The translations under genes and the position numbers were made by a program. From IMG/VR virus record IMGVR_UViG_3300047551_001516, positions 1 through 34,149 of that record: a stretch of DNA of 34,149 bases; one strand, written 5' to 3'. The notes below the pieces were generated by a model. That model searched no databases. It was not told the origin of the DNA and worked only from the letters and a program-made list of their open reading frames with translations. Shown piece after piece: positions 7,867-18,700 of the stretch (position 1 is its first letter; each line of letters opens with the position of its first letter). Origin of the DNA: a virus.

Positions 7867-8508
7867 ATGACACAATTAATAGCATCAAACATACAATATT
7901 GGCTAGATTTAGGAACCGCAATAGTGGGAACTGTTGGCGGGTTAATTTTGGGGGTTTTGTATTTTACAAAGAAATATCAAGAAACAAAAGACAAAAAAGA
8001 ACAAAACTCTTTAAATGTAAATTCAAAAGATAATTATAAGCACACAACAATACATGAACTTTTAACTTCCTTAAGATTTCAACTAAATGCTGATAGAATA
8101 CAATTGGCTCAATTTCATAATGGAGGTAAATTTCTAGAAGGATCACCTATAAAAAGATTTAGTGTTACTCACGAATCTTGCAGACCTGGCATTTCTATGG
8201 AATCTGTTAATCTTCACAATATTTTGGTATCTCTGTTTTGGTGTTTAATAGGCTTACTTAAAGAAAATGATCCAAAAATTAGACTAACAAGATCTTTACA
8301 AGAAGATATTCCTCTTAAAACATACAATGAATCTAAAAATATAGAAGCATTTTGTGTTTTGCCTATCAAAAAAGAAGAAATGTTTTTAGGGTTTATAAAA
8401 GCAGAGTGGAATAATTTACACGACATACCGGATGATTATGAAAATTCTGAAAGGCTAATGGATAAGTATAGATCTTTTATAGAGTTGGAATTATTGAGGG
8501 GAACTTGA
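7867..8508 (+). CDS. Membrane-anchored GAF-like protein of unknown role
   Basis: A 213-residue product with one predicted transmembrane helix near the amino end (about 12-32; GTAIVGTVGGLILGVLYF), followed by a basic and polar linker (KKYQETKDKKEQ). The soluble domain resembles a GAF-type sensory fold: ELLTSLRFQLNADRIQLAQF, HNGGKFLEG, RFSVTHE, and a last-strand motif FCVLPIKKEEMFLGFIKAEW. I chose the ATG at 7867 because GGAGGG lies five bases upstream; an earlier in-frame ATG at 7846 sits inside the PAAR gene without a ribosome binding site. It lies between the spike tip and gp25, so it is co-expressed with the baseplate, yet a membrane segment is unexpected for a wedge or hub part. It could act at the host membrane late in infection. 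Function unknown. Confidence 0.7.
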   Translation: MTQLIASNIQYWLDLGTAIVGTVGGLILGVLYFTKKYQETKDKKEQNSLNVNSKDNYKHTTIHELLTSLRFQLNADRIQLAQFHNGGKFLEGSPIKRFSVTHESCRPGISMESVNLHNILVSLFWCLIGLLKENDPKIRLTRSLQEDIPLKTYNESKNIEAFCVLPIKKEEMFLGFIKAEWNNLHDIPDDYENSERLMDKYRSFIELELLRGT

Positions 8509-8509
8509 A

Positions 8510-8914
8510 ATGAGAAGTGATATTAAATTAGAAAAATTTATTTTTGGTGATTTGGATTTAAACATCATTCCCCATCCAATAACAAGCGATGTTATAGTCA
8601 AGGTAAATGAAAATGCAATAAAAAGAGCCATAAGAAATTTACTTTTACTAAAAAAGTTTGAAAAACCATTTCATCCAGAAATAAGTTCTGGAATACAGGA
8701 TTTACTGTTTGAAAATCCAAGTCCTGTAGTTTACTCGATTTTAAAAAGAAATATAGAAGAAACTATAAAAAATTATGAACCAAGAATAACAGGTCTTAAC
8801 ATTACATTTGAAAGTAGACCCGATACAAATTCTTTAAACATTAAGGTTACTTTTAGTATACTCAATAGACCTCAAACCTTTGACACAAACATTTTGTTGG
8901 AGAGAACTAGATGA
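8510..8914 (+). CDS. 25: Baseplate wedge subunit gp25 (GPW/gp25 family)
   Basis: This is the 134-residue gp25-family wedge protein, a core sheath-initiator-proximal subunit found in contractile tails and type VI secretion (TssE). The family features are AIKRAIRNLLLLKKFEKPFH, PEISSGIQDLLFE, and the signature NYEPRI (about residues 90-95) with its EPR motif, followed by two beta strands (NITFESRPDT, NIKVTFSILN). The length matches T4 gp25 (132). GAGGGG lies upstream. The TGA overlaps the gp6 ATG as ATGA, so gp25 and gp6, which contact each other in the wedge, are probably translationally coupled. Confidence 0.93.
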   Translation: MRSDIKLEKFIFGDLDLNIIPHPITSDVIVKVNENAIKRAIRNLLLLKKFEKPFHPEISSGIQDLLFENPSPVVYSILKRNIEETIKNYEPRITGLNITFESRPDTNSLNIKVTFSILNRPQTFDTNILLERTR

Positions 8915-10851
8915 ATAAAAACAATCTAAAAATAGATGCTCTAGATTTTGATTCTATAAAAGATAATTTAAAAAACTATCTTAAAGATCAACCTTTATTT
9001 AAAGACTTTGATTTTGAAGGTGCTGGTATAAACATACTTTTAGATGTTTTAGCATACAATACACACTATCAAGCATTTTACGCAAACATGGTTGCTAATG
9101 AAGCATTTTTAGACTCTGCTGTTCTTAGAAATAGTGCCGTTTCTATCGCAAAACAATTAGGGTACACTCCAAGATCTATTAAAGCCTCTCAAGTATTTGT
9201 TGATGTTGAGTTTAACAATGGAAACAATTCGGATCCTGAATTGCTTTTAAATAGAGTTAAAAATGGCACAGCATTTATAAATCGTGGAGATGTTTTTAGA
9301 GGAAGGTTTACCGGAGGTTCATTTTTTGATTTTATAGCAGCAGAAGATTACAAACTAAAAGTCATAGATGGAATAATAAAAGCAACAGATGTTAAATTGA
9401 TAGAGGGATCCCTCAAAACATATTCATTTGTAGTTAATAGTTTTGATCCATCACAAAGATTTATTCTTCCGAGTAACAATATTGATATTGATACTATAAA
9501 AGTTAGAGTTCAAAATTCAGTAAACGATACAACAGGCATTTTAGATATTTGGTCTAAAGCAACAGATATAAACTCTCTAAATTCAGGTTCATATGTTTAT
9601 TTCTTACAAGAATCAGAAGATGGAAGATACGAAATATACTTTGGTGATGGTATTTTGGGAAGATCTTTGCAAAATGGAAATGTAGTTAATGTAGAGTATA
9701 TTTTAACAAGTGGAAATTTGGCTAATAACTGTAAAACATTTGTTTATAATACAGGACAAGTTTCTGCATTTGCTTCTCCAAGAACTACAGGAAGAGCAAC
9801 AGCAGTTACGACAATTTTAGATGGTGAAGGTAAAGCCACAAGTTCTTTTGGGGGGACTCAAGCAGAATCATTAGACTCTATTAAATATTATGCTCCAAGA
9901 AATTATCAAGCAAGAGAAAGAGCAGTAACAACAGAAGATTATAAAACCATACTTGTTTCGGAATTTAATGACACAATAGATTCTTTTTTTGTATGGGGTG
10001 GTGAAGAAAATGATCCTCCTTCTTATGGTAAAGTTTTCATATCAATTAAACCTAAAAATGGTAAAAAAATAAGTTTAATAGAAAAATTAGCAATAGAAAA
10101 AACCGTTTTGGGTAAAAGAAATTTAGTAACCATAACTCCAGAAATTGTGGATCCAGATTACATTTATCTTGAAATAAACACAAACACAACATACGATCAA
10201 GCAAAAACTAATTTAAGCATAGATGGTTTGAGAGAAATCATAACAAATAGAGTAAATGAGTATGAAACTTTTTATCTGTTTAAATTTGGAAAAGATTTTA
10301 GGGCTTCAAAATTTATATCAGCGATAGATTCTGTAAATGCATCAACAACAGGTACTACACTCAATTTAAAACTGCAAAAAAGAATTGAACCCTTTTTGGC
10401 TAAACCATCACCTTACACGATAAAATTCTTCAATCAATTACTACACCCTATTGATGGGTATACGCCAATAGTTTCTTCTACTTCTTTTGGTTATCAGGAT
10501 AAAACAAATCCTGCTGTAGTTAAACCTATAGTTGACGCTTTCTTGGATGATGACGGTTATGGAAATATAAGAATCTATAAAATTGACGGGCAATCTAAAA
10601 TTTATCTAGAAACAAAAGTAGGAAAAATAGATTACATAAAAGGAATAATAACTTTAAATAATTTCAAACCAGAGTATATAAAACCCAAAACAGAATCTGA
10701 GATAAAAATAACAGTGATTCCGCAAAAACAAGATGTTAAAGCAATAAGAAATCAAATAATTAATATAGACTACCAAAATTCAAATTTTTCTATTGAACCT
10801 GATACTACATATGCACCCGACGCAGAATCTGGAACTACATTTCCCTTTTAA
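8911..10851 (+). CDS. 6: Baseplate wedge subunit gp6
   Basis: Gp6 forms the dimers that make the inner ring of the baseplate and hold wedges together. The 646-residue length is close to T4 gp6 (660). The conserved amino end reads DFDSIKDNLKNYLKDQPLFK, then GAGINILLDVLAYNTHYQAF and NEAFLDSAVLRNSAVSIAKQ (about residues 38-87). Further family-like blocks are YEIYFGDGILGRSLQNGNVV (about 244-263), a baseplate-J pattern, and YYAPRNYQARERAVTTEDYK, followed by the FIS-PK strand region. It starts inside the gp25 stop (ATGA). The following wedge gene begins after seven bases. Confident by motif order, length and neighbours. Confidence 0.93.
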   Translation: MNKNNLKIDALDFDSIKDNLKNYLKDQPLFKDFDFEGAGINILLDVLAYNTHYQAFYANMVANEAFLDSAVLRNSAVSIAKQLGYTPRSIKASQVFVDVEFNNGNNSDPELLLNRVKNGTAFINRGDVFRGRFTGGSFFDFIAAEDYKLKVIDGIIKATDVKLIEGSLKTYSFVVNSFDPSQRFILPSNNIDIDTIKVRVQNSVNDTTGILDIWSKATDINSLNSGSYVYFLQESEDGRYEIYFGDGILGRSLQNGNVVNVEYILTSGNLANNCKTFVYNTGQVSAFASPRTTGRATAVTTILDGEGKATSSFGGTQAESLDSIKYYAPRNYQARERAVTTEDYKTILVSEFNDTIDSFFVWGGEENDPPSYGKVFISIKPKNGKKISLIEKLAIEKTVLGKRNLVTITPEIVDPDYIYLEINTNTTYDQAKTNLSIDGLREIITNRVNEYETFYLFKFGKDFRASKFISAIDSVNASTTGTTLNLKLQKRIEPFLAKPSPYTIKFFNQLLHPIDGYTPIVSSTSFGYQDKTNPAVVKPIVDAFLDDDGYGNIRIYKIDGQSKIYLETKVGKIDYIKGIITLNNFKPEYIKPKTESEIKITVIPQKQDVKAIRNQIINIDYQNSNFSIEPDTTYAPDAESGTTFPF

Positions 10852-10858
10852 GTAAAAA

Positions 10859-13288
10859 ATGTCAAACGATAAAAATAAACCAATAACTCCATTTGTATCT
10901 GGACAACTTCCAGAATTTGTTAGGATTGATCATCCTACTTTAGTTGCATTTTTATCTTCTTATTATGAGTGGTTAGATAGTGATGAGTCGGGGTTTAGAT
11001 CTGCTAAAAAATTAGCAAACGCTACAGATGTTGATAATACTTTAGAAGAATTTGTTCAAAGATTCAAAAATGAATATCTTTTAGATTTTCCTGAAAAATT
11101 AGCGATATCCGAAAGAACAAAAAAGCCAGTAGATGCTATGAAGTTACTAAAAAATATAAAAGGATTTTATAACGCTAAAGGAACAGAAAAAACATATGAT
11201 TTTCTGTTTAGAATTCTTTTTGATACAGGAGTAGAATTTTACTATCCTAAAAATGATATATTAAAACTTTCTGACGGTAAATGGATTCTTTCTAGATCCT
11301 TAAAGATAACAAATAATTTAGGCAACATTATTTTTGATTCGGTTGGTAAAACAATATATCAAAAAGATCAAGAAGGGAATATTATAGCAAGTGCTAGAGT
11401 TTTAGACGCTAGTGTTTATAGAATAGGAACTAATGATGTAGCAGAATTATTTTTGGGTAATATAAATGGAGAATTTGTTTCTGGTTATAATGGAATAGAG
11501 TTTGAAGATTTAAAAGGTATTATCAGAAAAGAAAATAGAGTTTTTTCCGTTTTGGGAAAAATACAAATAAGCAATGGTGGATCAGGGTATAGAGTTGGTG
11601 ATAAAGTAATAATAACTCCTGCCGAAAATGACACAGGACTAAAAGCATCTGCTCGTGTTTCTGAAGTCGATATAAGTGGAAGAGTCAGAAAAATAGTTAT
11701 TAATAATTTTGGAATAAACTATAAAACTCCACCAAGCGTCACAATAGAATCTGAGTTTGGAAAAAATTTTTCTGCTACAACAACAATCAGCGGCATATCT
11801 GAATATCAGGGGTATTACGCCAACAATGACGGTAGACTAAGCACAAGCAAAGTTATACAAGACAATCATTATTATCAAAATTATTCTTATCTGATATTAA
11901 CAGAAATAACAATAGACAGATATAGAGATATACTAAAACGACTCTTAAATCCAGCAGGACTAGCGTTTTTTGGTAAAGTGCAACTCAAAAAGTGTTCTGT
12001 TGCTTCTTTAGAAAATAGTTCTTCTTTGATTAGTTACGAAATTCCTATTATTGGGAATTATGCCCCATATACACTTTTAACTTATGATGATTTGGCTCCG
12101 TGGTTTACCAATACAAACACTGGTTTAATAGCAGGGTATGATCCTGTAGTTCATGATTCTTTGTTGATTGGATCTTTAGATTTAAACGGAGATGGCATTT
12201 TCGGTTCTGGGGATATCCCAAAAATGAATGAACTGGGAATAGATCCGTATAAGGCACACAAACTTCTTGGTAATCCTGTTACTTACGAAAGAAATTTTAT
12301 AAATCCAATAAGTGCATTAACCACAACTTCTTTTGAAAATTCAATTCCTTTTTGGATTGTGTATCAGCATCCAAACAGAAAAGTTAGAGAATCTGTTGTT
12401 GCAAGAATTCCCTATGATCTAAAAAATGATTTTTTAAATGACATAGGTGGGTTTAGGCTTATGGCTACAGCAGATTATATAAATCTACCATCAAATTTTA
12501 CAGGGCACAATAGTGGAGCAACAGGATATTGGCCTGAATGGTCTGAGGGTTCAACCTCCACACGAGAAAATTGGGCAACAGGATTTACTTCAGGCGAAAG
12601 ATATGTTGTTTTAAATTATAATCCTACAACTCATGTAACTAGAAACATTGGGGGGCAAACTACAACTGGCGAAGAAATACAATATTCAGAATTTAGAAAA
12701 ATGACTATAAATTCATTTTTAAAAATTCCTGTTGGTGTTGAATTTGACTGTAGGCAAGAAGAAAAATTAGCCCCGCAAGTTCCACAATTTATAGTCACCA
12801 AAGTTAATTCTACCAATGTTAATTCTCCGTCTTGGAGTTTAGATCCTCAATATTTTGTTACAGGATTAACCGGTATTAGTCGAGGAATGCAAATTACAAT
12901 AGAAGATGTAAAGTCCTCTTCTGGTGTATCTACTATTTTGAACACTGGATATTATGGAGCCGTTTCAACTTGGTGTGATCTGTATATTTCTAATCTTTCG
13001 GGAGAAGAATATAAAATGGCATCAATAGGGCCAATTTCCTTGTCTACTAGAATAATAAACATAAACTATCCGTTTATAAATCCAGAATATCCTCAAAGCG
13101 AACCTGGTGTTGTTAATCTGGGTGTTGGAGTTTTGGGTATACCATTTAAATACAACGGAACTAACATAACCAATAACAACTGTTTTTATAAAGTTAAAAT
13201 TTATTTAATAAACTCTCAAAACAAAGTTATAACCGGTAGCGAAACAATTAAAACCTTTAATTATGTCATACCTACTTTAACCTCTTAA
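10859..13288 (+). CDS. Baseplate wedge protein in the gp7 position
   Basis: An 809-residue structural protein between gp6 and gp8, where T4 has gp7. The amino end is characteristic of T4-like aquatic phage wedge proteins: PEFVRIDHPTLVAFLSSYYE, MKLLKNIKGFYNAKGTEKTY, FLFRILFDTGVEFYYPKNDI and LKLSDGKW (within about residues 19-150). Repeated beta patterns follow (ISNGGSGYRVGDKVIITPA; INNFGINYKTPPSVTIES). A loop DLNGDGIFGSGD at residues 441-452 matches a dockerin/EF-hand calcium loop. The carboxyl third (SYEI...ATGYWPEWSEGSTS) is beta-rich and lacks clear relatives. No good Shine-Dalgarno precedes the start. Homology with T4 gp7 is not established by what I can see, so no symbol is given. Confidence 0.7.
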   Translation: MSNDKNKPITPFVSGQLPEFVRIDHPTLVAFLSSYYEWLDSDESGFRSAKKLANATDVDNTLEEFVQRFKNEYLLDFPEKLAISERTKKPVDAMKLLKNIKGFYNAKGTEKTYDFLFRILFDTGVEFYYPKNDILKLSDGKWILSRSLKITNNLGNIIFDSVGKTIYQKDQEGNIIASARVLDASVYRIGTNDVAELFLGNINGEFVSGYNGIEFEDLKGIIRKENRVFSVLGKIQISNGGSGYRVGDKVIITPAENDTGLKASARVSEVDISGRVRKIVINNFGINYKTPPSVTIESEFGKNFSATTTISGISEYQGYYANNDGRLSTSKVIQDNHYYQNYSYLILTEITIDRYRDILKRLLNPAGLAFFGKVQLKKCSVASLENSSSLISYEIPIIGNYAPYTLLTYDDLAPWFTNTNTGLIAGYDPVVHDSLLIGSLDLNGDGIFGSGDIPKMNELGIDPYKAHKLLGNPVTYERNFINPISALTTTSFENSIPFWIVYQHPNRKVRESVVARIPYDLKNDFLNDIGGFRLMATADYINLPSNFTGHNSGATGYWPEWSEGSTSTRENWATGFTSGERYVVLNYNPTTHVTRNIGGQTTTGEEIQYSEFRKMTINSFLKIPVGVEFDCRQEEKLAPQVPQFIVTKVNSTNVNSPSWSLDPQYFVTGLTGISRGMQITIEDVKSSSGVSTILNTGYYGAVSTWCDLYISNLSGEEYKMASIGPISLSTRIININYPFINPEYPQSEPGVVNLGVGVLGIPFKYNGTNITNNNCFYKVKIYLINSQNKVITGSETIKTFNYVIPTLTS

Positions 13289-13310
13289 AATTTATTATAG
13301 ATAATAACAT

Positions 13311-15776
13311 ATGGCATCTTGTTCACCAATTAGACAAAATTACAAAAGGCACATGTCAGAAATTTTACTTTCTGATATGAGTATATTTTCTCAAAATAAT
13401 TACTTTTTAACTTTAGGGAGGGTTTCTCCGTGGCCCTCTGAGTCTTCAGCAACAGGCTCTAATCCTATAACTATACCCGAATCTTTAGATACAGACACAA
13501 CAGAAACTCAATTTTGGAGAGACATGGTTGCCGCTAAACGAATAACTCAAGAAAATATTTCTTTGGTTATTCCAAGATATGATTGGAAATTAGGTTCAGT
13601 TTATGAACCTTATAATAGTTCAAATGATCTTTTTAGCGATATATCTCCAGCAAAGTTTTATGTTTTGGTTGATGAAACAAGAGTTTATAAATGCATAGAC
13701 AATTATTATAATTCTCAATCTAAAGTTGCTCCAACACACACAGATTCCGAAATTAGAAAACTTTCTGACGGGTATAGGTGGAAGTTTATGTACTCTATAC
13801 CAGAAAGCAAAAGAAAATTTTTAACAAAAACTTTATATGATGAAAGTGTTGGAGCAACAACAACACAAAGAATAATAACACAAGGATACATGCCTGTTGA
13901 ATATGTTGAATATTTAAGAATAACAGACGAAGAAAGATCTTTACAGTGGAATGTTCAAGAAACTGCTGTTCCTGGTGAAATTTCTTTTATAGAACTTAAA
14001 GAAAAGTATAGACCATACTTAACAATAATAAATTGTGTAAAACCAGATAATTCAAATTCTGTTCAAGAAGATTATGGAAATGGTTATACCGGCTCTGTAA
14101 GAATATACAGTCCATATCTGGTTGGTTCTAATAATTTTTATAATGATTTAATTTTTTCTGTTGATTCTGGTCAAGGAGAAGGACAAAGAAGAAAAATAAA
14201 CACCTATAGTTATTCCGCTACAGGAAATTATGGAACAATAACTCTAAATTCTCCGCTAACAGTCGGTTTGTCAGCAAATGATAGTAAATTTTCAATAGTT
14301 CCAAACATAAAAATTTCTGGAGATGGAAGGGCTAAAGATACTTATCTAAACAATTTCTTAGGTGCTGATATAACAGTAAAATTTGGAGAAGGGTTAACAT
14401 TATCCACCGATACATGTAATTTACAAAACATATACAATCAAAGTTATGTGGATTCTTTCGAATTAGTTGACAAAGGAACAAATTATACAACAGCAGACTT
14501 TTTATCTGTTAAAGGATTAACTTTTGTTTCAGGTTACATAGGAAACATAAACGATGTTGCAAATGTAATAGTATCTCCTCCTAAGGGGCACGGATACAAT
14601 GCAACAAAAGAACTAGGAGCATCTGCCATAATGATAGTTATGGATTTTTCTCAAACAGAAAAAGACAAACTATCGGCAATAACAAAATATAGACAGTTTG
14701 GTATTGTAAAAAATCCTGAACTAGAAAACACACAATATAAAATTAGATTTGAACAGGCAGGAACAACAGGAAGTTTTATACTCAATCAATACTTAGAACA
14801 ATCTGCCACAGGATCTAATGGAATTACAGGATTTGATTTGGCGAAAGGTAGAATAGTTTCTTGGTCTAAAGGAGTTTCTGGCTATTATGGAACTTCTGAA
14901 ATAATAATTGATAGTGTTACTGGAGGAGAATTTTTCTGTGATGCTTTTGCATCATCTACTACAGGTGCTTTAAACAGTGGAGACTTTACTATAGTCGATG
15001 TATCTAAAAGAATGGTTGCAGGAACTGAAGGTAGCGAGGTTTTAAGATTAAAAGTTATTCCTGCACCAGGAGCATTAGGGGGTTCAGCAGGAACAGAATT
15101 TAGAATAGATGGTGGTGATTTTAGAACAGGATTATTTGTTAGTAGCATTGGTAATAAAACAAGTAATATATCAAATACTAGATTTACTGCTAAAATTAAT
15201 CGTTGGGAACCAGCAGCAGGAGTTCAATCTCTAGGAACTTTATACTTAGAAGATTCTTCTAAAATACCAACAAGATTAGAAAGATTAATAGAATGTGATT
15301 ATTTCTTATGCCCAACTTCAACTAGAGGAGCATCTGGAGCATCAGGAATTGCTACAATAATGGATATAGGAGAAACTACAAGAAATTCTCCTACTGTTTA
15401 TGATCAAACAACATCAATATCTTTAAGAACAACAATAAGTAATCCATTTTCAAAACAAACTTTTGATTCAACAACTTTAGTTTCTGGTGTTACAGGTTCT
15501 ACAACACAAGGAACAGGATATGTCGTAGAATGGAGTTCTGCCACTGGAGCAACACAAGGAACTCTTCGGTTATACGGAGTTGATGGTGTGTTTTCAGGAA
15601 CAAGAATTGCTTTTACAGACTCTAATGGAATAAGTGCAAACGCTATTGTGACAGGAATCAGTCACGAAAAAGAACTGAAATATCGTTCAGGAGAACTGAT
15701 ATACATACAAAATGTTCAACCAATAACTAGAAATATAGAACAAAAAGAAGAAATTAAAGTTCTTTTCCAATTCTAA
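13311..15776 (+). CDS. 8: Baseplate wedge subunit gp8-like (extended)
   Basis: The amino-terminal part matches gp8-type wedge proteins: SPIRQNYKRHMSEILLSDMS, a substrate-like strand NYFLTLGRVSPWP, then WRDMVAAKRITQENISLVIP, KFYVLVDETRVYKCIDNYYN, LSDGYRWKFMYSIPESKRKF and MPVEYVEYL (all within about residues 6-204). T4 gp8 has 334 residues; this one has 821. The long carboxyl extension is beta-rich, with many dispersed Thr-Gly dipeptides (for example ATGSNGITGFDLAKG and TTGALNSGD), and ends EIKVLFQF. No convincing Shine-Dalgarno precedes the ATG. The DUF4815-type gene follows after ten bases. The family call for the amino part is good; the extension is of unknown role. Confidence 0.78.
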   Translation: MASCSPIRQNYKRHMSEILLSDMSIFSQNNYFLTLGRVSPWPSESSATGSNPITIPESLDTDTTETQFWRDMVAAKRITQENISLVIPRYDWKLGSVYEPYNSSNDLFSDISPAKFYVLVDETRVYKCIDNYYNSQSKVAPTHTDSEIRKLSDGYRWKFMYSIPESKRKFLTKTLYDESVGATTTQRIITQGYMPVEYVEYLRITDEERSLQWNVQETAVPGEISFIELKEKYRPYLTIINCVKPDNSNSVQEDYGNGYTGSVRIYSPYLVGSNNFYNDLIFSVDSGQGEGQRRKINTYSYSATGNYGTITLNSPLTVGLSANDSKFSIVPNIKISGDGRAKDTYLNNFLGADITVKFGEGLTLSTDTCNLQNIYNQSYVDSFELVDKGTNYTTADFLSVKGLTFVSGYIGNINDVANVIVSPPKGHGYNATKELGASAIMIVMDFSQTEKDKLSAITKYRQFGIVKNPELENTQYKIRFEQAGTTGSFILNQYLEQSATGSNGITGFDLAKGRIVSWSKGVSGYYGTSEIIIDSVTGGEFFCDAFASSTTGALNSGDFTIVDVSKRMVAGTEGSEVLRLKVIPAPGALGGSAGTEFRIDGGDFRTGLFVSSIGNKTSNISNTRFTAKINRWEPAAGVQSLGTLYLEDSSKIPTRLERLIECDYFLCPTSTRGASGASGIATIMDIGETTRNSPTVYDQTTSISLRTTISNPFSKQTFDSTTLVSGVTGSTTQGTGYVVEWSSATGATQGTLRLYGVDGVFSGTRIAFTDSNGISANAIVTGISHEKELKYRSGELIYIQNVQPITRNIEQKEEIKVLFQF

Positions 15777-15786
15777 AGGATAACAA

Positions 15787-18700
15787 ATGGCATACGATCC
15801 AACAAGATTTAATATAGATCCTTACTATGACGACTACGATGCAGACAAAAAATTTATTCGTATGTTATTTAAACCTGGATATGCAGTTCAGGCAAGAGAA
15901 CTTACACAAATACAAAGCATAATTCACAATCAAATTCAAAGATTTGGAGACAATGTTTTTCAAGATGGATCTATAGTTTTGGGTGGAGAAGTTGTAGAAA
16001 ACAAAGTAAAGTATGCCCGTATAACCGGTTTAACAGGAACTTTAGATGTAAAGGATTCTGTAGGTACAATTTTAACAACAAGTGGTTATGCAAATGCAAA
16101 AATAGTTCACGCTGAACCAGGTTTATCGGCAAGTATAGTAGATAATATTCCAATAGTTTTCTTTGAATACATTTCTGGTGGTCTAGAATTTGCTGAGAAT
16201 GTAACTGTTGGTGGCACTGCTCCAAATGGTAGTAGTATATCAATGCAAATATCAGGAGTTACCTCTGGTTCTCTTACAGGATTTGCATTAGGAAATGCCA
16301 CAGTAGTTAGTGTTGGTAATGGCGTTAGATATGTTGATGGATTTTTTGTAAGTAATGACAAACAAACAATAGGTGCGTATTCTTTAACAGGAATTGATGG
16401 TTCTCAAATAAGAGAATATCAATCGGCTAATAGCAGAATTGGGTTTAATGTTGATCGTTTGTTTATTACATCTGAAGAAGAAGAAACACTAAAAGATCCA
16501 GCATTCGGATTTTATAACTATGCCGCTCCCGGCGCGGATCGTTATAAAATTGATTTAAAAATAACTCAATATCCATTTACGCCATTAAATAGTTCTTCTA
16601 CAGATAATTTTTCTAGAGAAAACTTTATAGAATTTATAAGAATAGTAAACGGAGATGTAGTAAAGAAAGAAAAATATCCAGAATATGTTGCAATAGTGGA
16701 TACTTTAGCAAGAAGAACATATGACGAATCTGGTAATTATATTGTTGATCCATTCACAATAAACATAACCGATTCTGTTTACGGAGCAACAGGAGCAACA
16801 TTAACTGCTGAGTTGGGCCCAGGAAAAGCATACATTTATGGTTATGAATTTGAAACTCAAGGAACAACAAAGTTAGATATACCAAAACCAAGAACAACTA
16901 GATCTTACGAAGATGCAAGACTCTCTACCGTTGTTGGGCCTTATGTTTTAGGAGAACTAAATCCTTATTCCAAATTTAGAGCAGAAGGGTTGTCCTCTTT
17001 TGATGTATCAACTTGTCCAACTGTAATTTTATCATCGGCAACAGGAACAAATTTTACAGAAATAGGAACAGCAAAACTAAGAGCAATTGAATATCGTGGT
17101 GGAATAACAGGAAGAAGATGGAGAATTGATCTTTTTGATATTTCAATGACAGGAAATAATATCTTCTCTAATGTTAGAAGTATATTTCCTCAAGGCATAA
17201 CTGTTGGCGGGCCAACAGGGGAAGCAATAACAGGAGGTCAATTGTTCAGTGTTTACGCTCCAACAGGTGGGGCTGAATTATTAGATTATACCAATACATT
17301 ATTATTCCCACACACAGCAGGATCTGGAACAAAAACAATAACAGATGTTGATTATCTTGTTAAGATGTCCAAAGTTGTTAAATTTGATGCAACAGGATCT
17401 TACACTCTATCAATATCTGATTTGAATTTGGGTGGAGACTCAAGTAAAGCATTTTTTGATTATCCAGCAGGAGTTTATTCGCCAAACAGTAATTTTACAA
17501 TAATCAATATGTCCGGTCAGTCTATTGAAAACGCTTATGCAGAAGGAGACTCGGATTCTTATGGTCAATTGTTTATAACAAATGGTCCTCTTGGTGCTTC
17601 TGGCGTAGTTAATTTTGAAGTTTCGATGCAGGGGCAAAGTAATGCTTATCTGTACAGAACAAAAACTCTAACAGAAACAACAATGTCAGTTACTGGTGGA
17701 GCATCAAATATTTTCTATGAGGTTGGAACAACAGGAGTAGGTTCAATAGGAAAAGAATTCTTGTACTTGAACAAGTATGTTGATGTTGTAACTGTTTCTT
17801 CAATTACTGGAGTGTCTGGAGACATAACACAATATTTCACATTAGATACTGGTCAAAGAGATAATTACTATGATTGGTCTAAAATAGTTGTTGCTCCTGG
17901 TTACACATCAGGAAATATTCCTGGTAAATTAGAAGGAACTCTAACAGTTAATCTACAATATTTTGCAAGACCAACAACAGGAGTTTTATCTGCCCCATTT
18001 ACCGTTGATTCTTATTCATTACCTTTAGAGCAAATACCAACATACACAAGTTCAGATACAGGCAAATCTATTAAACTTTCGGATGTTATAGACTTTAGAC
18101 CTGATAAACTATCAAATGGGACTTTCTATCCAAATATTATACCATCGTCTAACAATATAAATTTTATAAATTTAGAGAGGTATATTCCAAGAACAGACAA
18201 AATAATTTTGACAAGAAACAAAGAATTTAAATTAGTTCAAGGTGTTCCTGATGTTAATGCACCAACGCCTAAAGATGAACCAAATAACATGACTTTGTAC
18301 ACATTATTCAATCCACCATACACCTATTCTAAAGATGATGTATCTGTTAGAGCACAAAACAATAAACGATACACTATGGAAGATATAGGAAATATTGAAA
18401 AACGACTAAGTGCCGTTGAATATTACACATCTTTAAGTTTGTTAGAACAAGAGGCTAAAGCAACTGTTATAGAAGATGATGATGGAATAGAAATTCCAAA
18501 GAAAGGAATTTTAGTAGATTCATTTAGGGGTCACAATATTTCAGATGTGAAAGACAAAATGTTTAATGCTGCAATAGATTATCAAAATAATATTCTAAGA
18601 CCAGCATTTAGAACAAAAATTTATAGAATGGATGTGGATAGTCGATTCCCATCATCTTCTTATGTTCTTCCAGCACAACCAACTCCTGGAATAACTGCTG

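Noticed and set aside
13296-13303. TATAGATA as a late promoter for gp8
   Set aside because: It differs at a normally fixed position of the motif and would start transcription at or after the gp8 ATG, leaving no leader.
13289-13310. Transcription terminator between the gp7-position gene and gp8
   Set aside because: The gap is AT-rich but I see no GC stem followed by a T run; likewise none was found at other junctions.
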